A stretch of DNA of 64,000 nucleotides, taken from positions 62,001-126,000 of the forward strand of contig NZ_JASHJL010000001.1 in the NCBI RefSeq assembly GCF_030733205.1. The letters run 5' to 3'. A model generated the notes under the pieces. It was not told where the DNA came from. It did no database searches and saw only the letters and a program-made list of their open reading frames with translations. Shown in pieces: positions 25,960 through 33,786 of the stretch. Positions within the stretch are counted from its first letter, which is position 1. Each line of letters starts with the position of its first letter. Origin of the DNA: Mameliella sp. MMSF_3455 (GTDB lineage Bacteria; Pseudomonadota; Alphaproteobacteria; Rhodobacterales; Rhodobacteraceae). The translations under genes and the position numbers were made by a program.

Positions 25960-26895
25960 ATGAGCTGGAACCCCGCACTTGATCCCCAATGTCCCACCGG
26001 CGATGCCGTGGACAGTATCGACACCGTCATCATCCCCCGCGCCCGCGATCTGGGCGGATTCGAGGTGCGCCGGGCCTTGCCTGCGCCGCGCCGGCAGATG
26101 GTGGGCCCCTTCATCTTTTTCGACCAGATGGGCCCGGCAGAGTTCCTGCCCACCCGTGGACTGGACGTGCGCCCGCATCCCCATATCGGTCTGGCGACGA
26201 TCAGCTACCTATATCGCGGCCGGATGCATCACCGCGACTCGCTTGGCACGGACAAGTGGATCGAGCCCGGGGCCGTTAACTGGATGGTGGCAGGGCAGGG
26301 GATCACCCACTCGGAACGCACCGATGATGCCACCCAGGCCGGGCCGATGCCCTTTTTCGGCATTCAGACCTGGGTCGCCTTGCCCAAAGACCAGGAGGAC
26401 AGCGCGCCGGACTTCATCCATGCGCCGGCGGATGCGCTGCCTGTGTTGGATGGCGAGGGCAAGCAGGTGCGGCTGATCCTTGGCAATGCCTGGGGTGAAC
26501 GCGCGCCTGTCCGGACCCCTTCAGAGATCTTCTACGCCGATGCGGTGCTGAATCCGGGGGCGTCCCTGCCCCTGCCAGACGAGCATGAGGACAGGGGTGT
26601 CTATGTCGTAGAGGGGGCCGTCGAAGTGGCCGGTACGCGCTATGAGGCGGGGCAGATGATGGTCTTTCGTCCCGGCGACCGCGTGTCCTTGCGATCCGGT
26701 GCCGCAGGTGCCCGTCTGATGTTGTTGGGCGGGGCCACGTTGGAAGGCAGCCGTTACATCTGGTGGAACTTCGTCGCCTCCTCGAAAGAGCGCATCGAAG
26801 AGGCGAAGGAGGCCTGGCGACGCGGCGATTGGGAGCATGGCCGTTTTCAACTGCCGCCGGGCGATGATGACGAGTTCATTCCCTTGCCGGATTGA
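25960..26895 (+). CDS. Pirin family protein
   Basis: A 311-residue bicupin of the pirin family. The N-terminal cupin has the metal-binding motifs RPHPHIGLATISYL, MHHRDSLG and GITHSERT, preceded by VGPFIFFDQMGP. The C-terminal cupin carries VYVVEGAVEVAGTRYEAGQM. Pirins bind Fe or Ni. Some are quercetinases and others modulate enzymes; none of these roles can be assigned here. The start MSWNPALDPQ follows CAGGAGGACCCGAG. The longer frame upstream is rejected because it runs antisense to rimBK. Confidence 0.92.
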   Translation: MSWNPALDPQCPTGDAVDSIDTVIIPRARDLGGFEVRRALPAPRRQMVGPFIFFDQMGPAEFLPTRGLDVRPHPHIGLATISYLYRGRMHHRDSLGTDKWIEPGAVNWMVAGQGITHSERTDDATQAGPMPFFGIQTWVALPKDQEDSAPDFIHAPADALPVLDGEGKQVRLILGNAWGERAPVRTPSEIFYADAVLNPGASLPLPDEHEDRGVYVVEGAVEVAGTRYEAGQMMVFRPGDRVSLRSGAAGARLMLLGGATLEGSRYIWWNFVASSKERIEEAKEAWRRGDWEHGRFQLPPGDDDEFIPLPD

Positions 26896-27119
26896 GGGAC
26901 GCACGTGGTCCTCGGAAGGAACGCTTTGACGTAGTGGATAATGCGGTGGCGAAGAGTGTCTGTTGTTGGGGCGATTGGTTTGCTCCGCTGATCGATCGAA
27001 CCATCAAGGGGCAATTTTCGTCGCCGTGATTGCCGATGGGCGTGGCGCTGGTCCGGGTGCACATGCTCCCGGCTGACCCTGCTCCCGTACCGGATCATGT
27101 CCGCCAGTGACCGACCGGT

Positions 27120-27884
27120 TCAGCCGGCTGAGGCTGTCCGGACGAAGTTCCGGTTCTGCCAGAGCGGCCAGCCCATCATCTGGCTCATCGTACCCAGCTT
27201 GATTCCGCGCGCTGTCAGCCCGTCCAGCGTCCGCGGCATGGCACGAACAGTGCCGTATTGAATGTCGTGGGTCAGGATGATGGCGCCCGGACGCGAATGC
27301 GACAGGATGCGGCTGGCCACCACGCTGGCACCGGGACGGCGCCAGTCCTGCGGATCCACCGACCACAGGATCGTCGGCAGCTTGCGCGAATTGTGCAGCA
27401 TCACGCGCTGGCGCTGGGTAAAGGCGCCGTAGGGCGGACGGAAAGTGACCGGCGGCCGGCCCGTGACCTTGAAGATCGCATCCGAGGTGCGGTCGATCTG
27501 GCTAAGAACGCCCGCATTGGAATAGCCCGCCAGGTTGGGATGCGACCAGCTGTGGTTCCCGATCTCATGCCCTTCGTCTGCAATACGCTTGACAATATCC
27601 GGCCATGTCACCACTCTTCGACCTATAAGGTAAAACGTGGCACGCAGACCACGGGCTTTGAGGATATCAAGGAGCAGTGGGGTCAGGGTCGGATGCGGCC
27701 CGTCATCGAACGTCATTGCAACAACTGGTGAGGATGTGTTCACGGCAGTGACCGTGACCGGATCCGTTCGCGTCACATCCCGCGGCAGGGCAATGTCGGG
27801 GGCCGCCCAAAGTGTGTCCGGACGAAGTAGGGCGACGGCAGCAGTGCCGGCGGACAGGAATGTCCGGCGAGAAAATTCAGACAT
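27120..27884 (-). CDS. Tat-exported polysaccharide deacetylase (NodB family)
   Basis: A 254-residue carbohydrate esterase 4 enzyme. The N-terminus SRRTFLSAGTAAVALL is a twin-arginine signal, so it is likely exported folded. The NodB domain shows motif 1 MTFDDGPHPT (catalytic Asp and metal Asp), motif 2 HEIGNHSWSHPNL (two metal His), motif 3 FRPPYGAF, motif 4 LWSVDPQDWRRPG and motif 5 ILTHDIQ (catalytic His). It removes N- or O-acetyl groups from a glycan such as peptidoglycan or a chitooligomer; the substrate is not known. The start MSEFSRRTFL fits the signal, whereas the longer reading would place it internally. It is convergent with the pirin gene. Confidence 0.92.
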   Translation of the reverse strand: MSEFSRRTFLSAGTAAVALLRPDTLWAAPDIALPRDVTRTDPVTVTAVNTSSPVVAMTFDDGPHPTLTPLLLDILKARGLRATFYLIGRRVVTWPDIVKRIADEGHEIGNHSWSHPNLAGYSNAGVLSQIDRTSDAIFKVTGRPPVTFRPPYGAFTQRQRVMLHNSRKLPTILWSVDPQDWRRPGASVVASRILSHSRPGAIILTHDIQYGTVRAMPRTLDGLTARGIKLGTMSQMMGWPLWQNRNFVRTASAG

Positions 27885-28131
27885 GATGCGACCTTGGCTA
27901 GGCTTGGGGCGTGCAGACCCATTGAGAAAAGCCGGGCGACCCGTGGAGTCGCAAGGCGAATTGACATTTCCGTGAAACATGACCTTCAACCCGTGACCTA
28001 TGCGCCACTTTGGATTCTTTGGCGCGGATGAAAAAATGCACGAAATTGGGGGTCGAAAGCGCTTGACGGGGCAGGGGGCTACGCATAGAAGGCCTCTCAC
28101 GCCACGGCCAAGCGGTCACGGCGGCAGTCAA

Positions 28132-28208
28132 GCGGTTGTAGCTCAGTTGGTTAGAGTACCGGCCTGTCACGCCGGGGGTCGCGGGTTCGAGCCCCGTCAA
28201 CCGCGCCA
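28132..28208 (+). tRNA. tRNA-Asp (anticodon GTC), CCA encoded
   Basis: Acceptor stem GCGGTTG / CAACCGC, discriminator G, encoded CCA. The D-arm has AGCTCAGTTGGTTAGAG, the anticodon stem-loop is CCGGCCTGTCACGCCGG with GTC in the centre, and the T-arm is GCGGGTTCGAGCCCCGT. All 77 bases fold without mismatch in the acceptor. Confidence 0.97.
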
Positions 28209-28391
28209 CTTCTTCCTTACCTGTGGAAGTTTGGGCGCCAACGCCTCATCCAAAAAACCTTGGTGGACATTGGAACCAACGGCGTCCACGCGTGTTTCTC
28301 TCTCAGACATCGATACACGACTGGTTAACCGCGTCGGGATTTCCTGACTTTGCCGTTCGCTGTTTTCGAGGCAAAATGACAAGGTGTGAAA

Positions 28392-28418
28392 CAAAAGGCG
28401 CCCCGAAACGGGACGCCT
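28392..28418 (-). terminator. Terminator of the DUF882 gene
   Basis: On the minus strand AGGCGTCCCG-TTT-CGGGGCGCCT (one mismatch) is followed by TTTTGTTT, 42 bp after the stop. Confidence 0.8.
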
Positions 28419-28459
28419 GAAGAAGAGAACCAGAGACTGTAAGGAGGGGGGGAAGAAGA

Positions 28460-29029
28460 TCAGCTGCCCCAGGAACGGACCGGACCGCAGTCCATGTGCA
28501 CGAAGTTCGATCGGGTGTACCGGCCCACGCCGCCTGCATTACAGGCCTTGGCCGCGCGATACATCTGGCTGACAGAGCGCGACGCGAGCCGAAGGTCCGC
28601 TGCCTGCCCGACCAGATGGCGCGAGTTCTTGGCCACGCCGGAAGAGCGTGCCCGCAACATCGCGTTCGTTTCCGGGCTGCGGTAGCCAGAAATCAACATG
28701 TAAGGCTCAGACACATCCAGCAGGTTGTGCGAAGCAGCCATGATGTCGATCGTCCTGATGTCGATTGATTTGACTTGGTTGTTGCGCCAGTCGCGCATGA
28801 AGTAATTGATCTCCTTGATCGCGTCGGCGAGATAGTCGCCTTCGATCCAGTAGATCATGTCCACCCGTTCGCCCGTGCGGCCGGAATACATCCGGATGCG
28901 CCGGACATCGCCCGCGCCGCGCAAGAAACCCGCTGCGTTGGAGTAAGTCGGCGCGGCTGCGACGGCTGTCGCTGCGAACGCGCCAAGAAGTGCCCGGCGG
29001 GTGAAGCCGCCGCAATTCGTCTCTGTCAT
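28460..29029 (-). CDS. DUF882/YcbK-like Tat-exported peptidase M15A family protein
   Basis: A 189-residue protein with a twin-arginine-like leader (GGFTRRALLGAFAATAVAA, residues 8-26) and the DUF882/peptidase M15A_2 domain. The zinc-site pattern is visible as SGYRSPETN, SRHLVGQAADLRL (His and Asp) and NFVHMDCGPVRSWG (His). Relatives such as E. coli YcbK/MepK cut peptide cross-links in peptidoglycan. The start MTETNCGG is chosen because it puts the RR motif at the normal place. The gene is divergent from an L,D-transpeptidase. That pairing is the same as ycbB-ycbK in E. coli, where MepK cuts the 3-3 cross-links that YcbB makes. Confidence 0.9.
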   Translation of the reverse strand: MTETNCGGFTRRALLGAFAATAVAAAPTYSNAAGFLRGAGDVRRIRMYSGRTGERVDMIYWIEGDYLADAIKEINYFMRDWRNNQVKSIDIRTIDIMAASHNLLDVSEPYMLISGYRSPETNAMLRARSSGVAKNSRHLVGQAADLRLASRSVSQMYRAAKACNAGGVGRYTRSNFVHMDCGPVRSWGS

Positions 29030-29365
29030 GATGACCGCCTGTCCCGTGGTCGCCGTATTACTTGATTCCTGGCGCATCGTTGTGCGCCACCTGCCATCTA
29101 TCCCCAGATGCCAAGGCCTGTATGACACGAATCGTATGGCGCAAAAAGGGCGATTTGTGATGATTTGTAATGATCAAGGGGTAATTGGCGAGATTTTGCC
29201 CACATTGGTCCTGTTATCTCGTGAATTCTCGGCGCTGCCTCATTTCGGTCACAGTTCGCCTTGGCGACCACGCGGTCGACAACTTGGCACAAATGTGAAT
29301 AGACAGACCTATGACCCTGTCGGCAATGTGTTTTCGGGGATAGCTGGTCGATGAAGGATTTGAGT
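29030..29365. other. 336-bp divergent promoter region, no gene
   Basis: It separates the two peptidoglycan genes. It is AT-richer than its surroundings around 29130-29230. I found no hairpin or clear operator, only short T/A-rich runs that could serve as promoters for both directions. Confidence 0.5.
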
Positions 29366-30991
29366 ATGAACAAGAGTGAAACCCGGGCCGTGTTCCAGGC
29401 GGCCCTCGCGGCAGGGGCCCTTTGGCTGGGAGCCGCGCTGCCAGCGGCGGCCGAGGATGGGCTTACGCTCAAGGTGACGGCCTTCAAGCAGGCCGTGGCC
29501 GAGAACGTCGCCGACGATGACAGCATTGCCGCCTTCTACCGGGCACGGGATTTCGCGCCGATCTGGACCGGCGCCGGTGAGGGTGACCGCGCCCGCCGCC
29601 TGGCCTTGATGGAGGCCTTTTCGCTGGCGGATGACCACGGGCTGCCCGCCGGGCGCTATGATCCCGACCGCCTGTTGCAACTGATGAGCCAGGTGACAGA
29701 TGGCCGGTCGCGCGGGATGCTGGAAATCGAGCTGACCCGCACCTTCCTTCAATTCGCCAACGACCTTCAGTCCGGCATTCTGGAACCGGGCGATGTTATC
29801 GATGGGATCAAGCGCGAAGCGCCGCGTCGGGATCCGGAAATGCTTTTGACCCGGTTGACCAGCGAGGATCCGACCGCCGTCTTCTTGAGCCTCGTGCCGA
29901 GCAGCCCAGAATATACGCGTCTCATGCGCGCGAAGCTGCGTCTGGAACACAAGATCCGCAGTGGTGGCTGGGGTCAGACAGTCCCCGTGGGCAGCCTGCG
30001 TCCGGGCAACAGCGGCAATGCTGTCGTCGCCCTGCGCAACCGGCTGACCGCGATGGGTTACATGGCGCCTTCGCTCAGCATGACCTATGATGCCGAGATG
30101 GAAGCCGCCGTGCGCGCGTTTCAGGAAGACCACGCCATAAAGGTCGACGGCGTCGCTGGCGGCAACACCATGCGGGCCATCAATGTATCGCCCGAGGAAC
30201 GGCTGCAGTCGATCATGGTCTCGATGGAGCGTGAACGCTGGCTGAACCTGCCCGAGGGGCGCGGCAAGCGGCATGTGCTCGTCAACCTGACGGATTTCCA
30301 TGCCCAGATCATCGACGACGACAAGGTGACTTTTGAAACCCGGTCCGTGATCGGCGCTCAGGGGCACGACCGCCGGACGCCCGAGTTCTCGGACGTGATG
30401 GAACTGCTGGTCATCAATCCCTACTGGTTCATTCCGCAGTCGATCATCCGCGGCGAATACCTGCCCGCGATCCGGGCCAATCCCTATGCGGCAGGCCACC
30501 TGGAAATCGTCGACTACCGCGGGCGTAGGGTCAGCCGGGAAACCGCGTCGGCCTACGCCAATTCGGGCAACTTTCCCTTCACCATGCGCCAGCCCCCGGG
30601 GCCGAGCAACGCGCTGGGGTCGGTCAAGTTCCTGTTCCCGAACAAGTACAACATCTACCTGCACGACACCCCGTCGCAGCACCTGTTCAAGCGCGAGGTG
30701 CGTACGTTCAGCCACGGCTGCATCCGCCTGGATGATCCGCACGAATTCGCCTACGAAATCCTCAGCCGCCAAGTCGACGACCCCGAGGCCTACTTCAAGC
30801 GGATCCATGCGTCGGGGGAAAATACGCGCATCCCGCTGGAAACGCCGGTCCCCGTGCACCTGATCTACCGGACCGCCTTTACCAAGGCGAAGGGTAAGAT
30901 GAATTATCGCAACGACATCTACGGGCGTGATGCGATCCTCTGGCGGGCGCTGGCCGACGAAGGGGTGGCCCTGCGCGCAGGTCGCAGCTAA
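29366..30991 (+). CDS. L,D-transpeptidase, YcbB/LdtD-like
   Basis: A 541-residue exported enzyme that makes 3-3 cross-links in peptidoglycan. A signal peptide covers residues 1-29 (ending ALPAAA). A scaffold region follows, then a peptidoglycan-binding repeat around residues 200-270 (RPGNSGNAVVALRNRL, FQEDHAIKVDGVAGG). The YkuD catalytic domain ends at FSHGCIRLDDP, with the nucleophile Cys452, and has HDTPSQHLF as the upstream His motif. This layout and size are those of YcbB rather than the small ErfK type. The ATG at 29366 is preceded by AAGGA; an ATG 15 bases upstream is possible. The stop is 40 bp before lpxD, so the two are probably co-transcribed. Confidence 0.92.
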   Translation: MNKSETRAVFQAALAAGALWLGAALPAAAEDGLTLKVTAFKQAVAENVADDDSIAAFYRARDFAPIWTGAGEGDRARRLALMEAFSLADDHGLPAGRYDPDRLLQLMSQVTDGRSRGMLEIELTRTFLQFANDLQSGILEPGDVIDGIKREAPRRDPEMLLTRLTSEDPTAVFLSLVPSSPEYTRLMRAKLRLEHKIRSGGWGQTVPVGSLRPGNSGNAVVALRNRLTAMGYMAPSLSMTYDAEMEAAVRAFQEDHAIKVDGVAGGNTMRAINVSPEERLQSIMVSMERERWLNLPEGRGKRHVLVNLTDFHAQIIDDDKVTFETRSVIGAQGHDRRTPEFSDVMELLVINPYWFIPQSIIRGEYLPAIRANPYAAGHLEIVDYRGRRVSRETASAYANSGNFPFTMRQPPGPSNALGSVKFLFPNKYNIYLHDTPSQHLFKREVRTFSHGCIRLDDPHEFAYEILSRQVDDPEAYFKRIHASGENTRIPLETPVPVHLIYRTAFTKAKGKMNYRNDIYGRDAILWRALADEGVALRAGRS

Positions 30992-31031
30992 ACCTCTCCC
31001 GGACCGCGCCCTGCAACGTCCGGGAGACACT

Positions 31032-32123
31032 ATGCCTTTCACCATCGAAGAACTCGCAAGCGCCCTCGGCCTGAGTGCCGAGGGCGATTTGTCTTTGACC
31101 GTCACCGGTTTGGCCGAACCGGCAGATGCGCGACCGGATCAGCTGGCGATGGCGGCCAGGCCCGAGTTCGTCGAGGCCCTTGGCCGGGGGCAGGCCCGTG
31201 CGGCGATGTTGGCCGCCGGAACGGACTGGCAGGGGCTGGGGCTGCAGGCGGCGCTTCTGTCTGATCGCCCGCGTTTCGCCATGTCCGGGCTGACCGCCAT
31301 GATGGACAGGGGGCCGGGATATGCATCTGTCATCCATCCGCAAACGGTGATCGACCCGACCGCCGAACTGGGCGAGGGCGTGTCGGTGGGGCCATACGCT
31401 GTGATCGAGGCGGGCGCCCGGATCGGGGCCGGTTCGGTGATCGGTCCACAGTCATATGTCGGACGCGACGTGCACATTGGCGCGGGGGCCCTGCTGCATG
31501 CCGGGGTCCGGATCATGTCCGAGGTCGTCATCGGCGACCGTTTCATCGCCCAGCCCGGCGCGATCATCGGGGGCGACGGGTTTTCCTTTGTCACGCCAGA
31601 GCGTTCGGGCGTCGAAAAGGCGCGCGCCTCGCTGGGGGGCGAAGGCACGGATGTGGCCCAGTCCTGGGCTCGCATCGCCAGCGTGGGCGCCGTGAGTATC
31701 GGCGACGATGTCGAAGTCGGCGCCGGGTCGACCATCGACAAGGGCACGATCCGCGACACCCGCGTCGGCAATGGCACCAAGATCGACAACCTCGTGCAGA
31801 TCGGCCACAATGTCGTGATCGGGCGCGACTGCCTGCTGTGCGCGAACGTCGGCATCGCCGGGTCAACCGTGGTGGGGGACAACGTGGTTCTGGGCGGCAA
31901 GGTCGGTGTGTCGGACAATCTGCGGATCGGGGATCGTGCGATCCTAGGCGGGGCGACCGTTGCCTTGGCCAACGTGCCCGCGGGCCGCGTCATGCTGGGC
32001 TATCCGGCGATGAAAATGGAGACCCACGTAGAGGCCTACAAGGGCCTGCGCCGCCTGCCGCGTCTGTTCCGCGACGTCGCAGAGCTCAAGAAAGCAGTTT
32101 CAAAGCTGGTGGGAAATGACTAA
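31032..32123 (+). CDS. lpxD: UDP-3-O-acylglucosamine N-acyltransferase
   Basis: A 363-residue enzyme of lipid A synthesis. It adds the N-linked 3-hydroxyacyl chain from acyl-ACP to UDP-3-O-acyl-glucosamine. The N-terminal uridine-binding domain covers residues 1-105. The left-handed beta-helix follows with many hexapeptide repeats (IDPTAELGEGVSVGPYAVIE, IGAGSVIGPQSYVG) and the catalytic-His segment DNLVQIGHNVVIG. The C-terminal helix LFRDVAELKKAVSKL is the ACP-binding end. The start MPFTIEELA follows GGGAGACACT. The adjacent ACP and ketoacyl synthase could provide its acyl donor, and the upstream L,D-transpeptidase makes this an envelope operon. Confidence 0.95.
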   Translation: MPFTIEELASALGLSAEGDLSLTVTGLAEPADARPDQLAMAARPEFVEALGRGQARAAMLAAGTDWQGLGLQAALLSDRPRFAMSGLTAMMDRGPGYASVIHPQTVIDPTAELGEGVSVGPYAVIEAGARIGAGSVIGPQSYVGRDVHIGAGALLHAGVRIMSEVVIGDRFIAQPGAIIGGDGFSFVTPERSGVEKARASLGGEGTDVAQSWARIASVGAVSIGDDVEVGAGSTIDKGTIRDTRVGNGTKIDNLVQIGHNVVIGRDCLLCANVGIAGSTVVGDNVVLGGKVGVSDNLRIGDRAILGGATVALANVPAGRVMLGYPAMKMETHVEAYKGLRRLPRLFRDVAELKKAVSKLVGND

Positions 32124-32160
32124 GTGTCCGGCAATTCTGGACAAGCGCGGGGCTGAGGTC

Positions 32161-32421
32161 ATGGACGTCAAGGAACAGGTCATTCAGATCATCGCGGAGC
32201 AGGCGATGCTCGATGTCTCGGACGTGTCGATGGAAAGCACGCCCGAAGAATTGGGGATCGACTCTCTCGGGCTGGTGGAATCGATCTTCGCGATCGAGGA
32301 ACAGTTCGACATCTCGGTGCCCTTCAATGCAAACGACCCGTCGGAATCGGATTTCGACATCTCTTCGGTGGCCAAGATCGTCGAGGGGATCGAAAAACTG
32401 ATCGCCGAGCAGAAATCGTGA
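32161..32421 (+). CDS. Acyl carrier protein, specialised
   Basis: An 86-residue acidic ACP. The phosphopantetheine Ser35 is in EELGIDSLGLVES, the usual DSL motif. The C-terminal helix is longer than in the fatty-acid AcpP (VAKIVEGIEKLIAEQKS), with DPSESDFDISSV before it. It is not the housekeeping acpP, which would sit by fabD/fabG/fabF. Its place between lpxD and a ketoacyl-ACP synthase suggests that it carries lipid A or another special acyl chain, comparable in idea to AcpXL of rhizobia. The ATG at 32161 follows CTGAGG. A longer frame overlaps lpxD by 8 bp. Confidence 0.88.
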   Translation: MDVKEQVIQIIAEQAMLDVSDVSMESTPEELGIDSLGLVESIFAIEEQFDISVPFNANDPSESDFDISSVAKIVEGIEKLIAEQKS

Positions 32422-33626
32422 AGCGCGTCGTCATAACCGGGGCGGGAACGATCAATGCCCTGGGCCAGGATGTCCCCGCGACGCTGGAGGCCATGCGCGA
32501 GGGGCGCTGTGGGATCGGCGAACTGGAGTTTCGCGACGTGGAGCGTCTGGCCATCCGCATCGGCGGACAGGTCAAGGGATTCGAACCCGAGACGGTGTTC
32601 AACCGCCAGCAACTTGCGCTTTATGACCGGTTCACGCAGTTTACCCTGCTGGCGGCCCGACAGGCGGTTGCCCAGGCCGGGCTGGAATTCGTGGGAGACC
32701 TGGCCAACAACTCGGGCGTGGTGCTGGGCACTTCCGGCGGCGGGCTGAGCACACAGGACGACAATTATCGCGCCGTCTACGAAGAGGGAAAGAACCGCGT
32801 TCATCCCTTTGTCGTCCCGAAGCTGATGAACAATGCGGCCACCTGCCACGTCAGCATGGAATTTAACGTCAAGGGACCGAGTTTCACCGTCGCCACGGCC
32901 TGCGCCAGTTCGAACCACGCCATGGGGCAGGCGTTCCAGATGATCCGCTCGGGCATGTGCACGGCGATGATCACCGGCGGGTCGGAGTCGATGCTGTGTT
33001 TTGGCGGCGTGAAGGCCTGGGAAGGTCTGCGCGTGATGTCCAAGGACGCATGCCGCCCCTTCAGCGCCACCCGCAACGGCATGGTGCAGGGCGAGGGCGC
33101 GGGTGTCTTCGTCTTCGAAGAATATGAACACGCAAAGGCCCGCGGCGCCGAGATCCTCGGCGAGGTGCTGGGTTTTGCCATGACATCGGATGCGGCGGAT
33201 ATCGTCATGCCCTCCAAGCATGGCGCGGCCCGGGCGATCTCCGGCGCGCTGCGCGATGCGCGGGTCGGCAAGGAGCGGGTGAGCTACATCAACGCGCATG
33301 GCACCGGGACGGCGGCCAATGACAAGACCGAATGCGCGGCGGTGGCGGATGTCTTCGGCACCCATGCGGACAACCTCATGATCTCGTCGACCAAGTCGAT
33401 GCATGGCCACCTGATCGGCGGCACCGGCGCGGTCGAACTGCTTGCCTGTCTCATGGCGCTGAGGGACGGCGTGATTGCGCCGACCATCGGCTACGAGGAG
33501 GCTGACCCGGAATGCGCGCTGGACGTTGTCCCGAACGTGGCGCGCGAGGCAGAGGTCGACGTGGTGTTGTCGAATGCCTTTGCCTTTGGCGGGTTGAACG
33601 CCGTGCTGGTGCTGGGGCGCGCCTGA
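32418..33626 (+). CDS. Beta-ketoacyl-ACP synthase (KAS II / FabF-like)
   Basis: A 402-residue condensing enzyme that elongates acyl-ACP with malonyl-ACP. The Cys-His-His triad is visible: Cys162 in TVATACASSNHA, His in YINAHGTGTAANDK and His in STKSMHGHLIGGTGAVE. It starts at a GTG overlapping the ACP stop (GTGA), so its translation is coupled. Compared with housekeeping FabF it has LCFGGVKAWEGLRVMS in the substrate region, nearer to NodE-like or lipid-specific synthases. With the dedicated ACP and lpxD it likely makes an unusual hydroxy- or long-chain acyl group. That inference is from context. Confidence 0.92.
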   Translation: MKRVVITGAGTINALGQDVPATLEAMREGRCGIGELEFRDVERLAIRIGGQVKGFEPETVFNRQQLALYDRFTQFTLLAARQAVAQAGLEFVGDLANNSGVVLGTSGGGLSTQDDNYRAVYEEGKNRVHPFVVPKLMNNAATCHVSMEFNVKGPSFTVATACASSNHAMGQAFQMIRSGMCTAMITGGSESMLCFGGVKAWEGLRVMSKDACRPFSATRNGMVQGEGAGVFVFEEYEHAKARGAEILGEVLGFAMTSDAADIVMPSKHGAARAISGALRDARVGKERVSYINAHGTGTAANDKTECAAVADVFGTHADNLMISSTKSMHGHLIGGTGAVELLACLMALRDGVIAPTIGYEEADPECALDVVPNVAREAEVDVVLSNAFAFGGLNAVLVLGRA

Positions 33627-33786
33627 CCAAGGCGTTGGCGCAGCCCATCTGGTTGGATACCTCGAACCGGGCACGCTGCCCCGTCCCCCGGGTTCCTTTG
33701 CCAAGTAGAAGCCCATGCGGGCGGAAGGGCCGACGCCGGTCCGGAGCCCATTGACGAATGGCGCGGGCGGGATTAGCGCTGCGCGC

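Noticed and set aside
32116-32421. Longer form of the acyl carrier protein starting inside lpxD
   Set aside because: It would add MTKCPAILDKRGAEV, which is not part of the ACP fold; the ATG at 32161 has its own ribosome-binding site.
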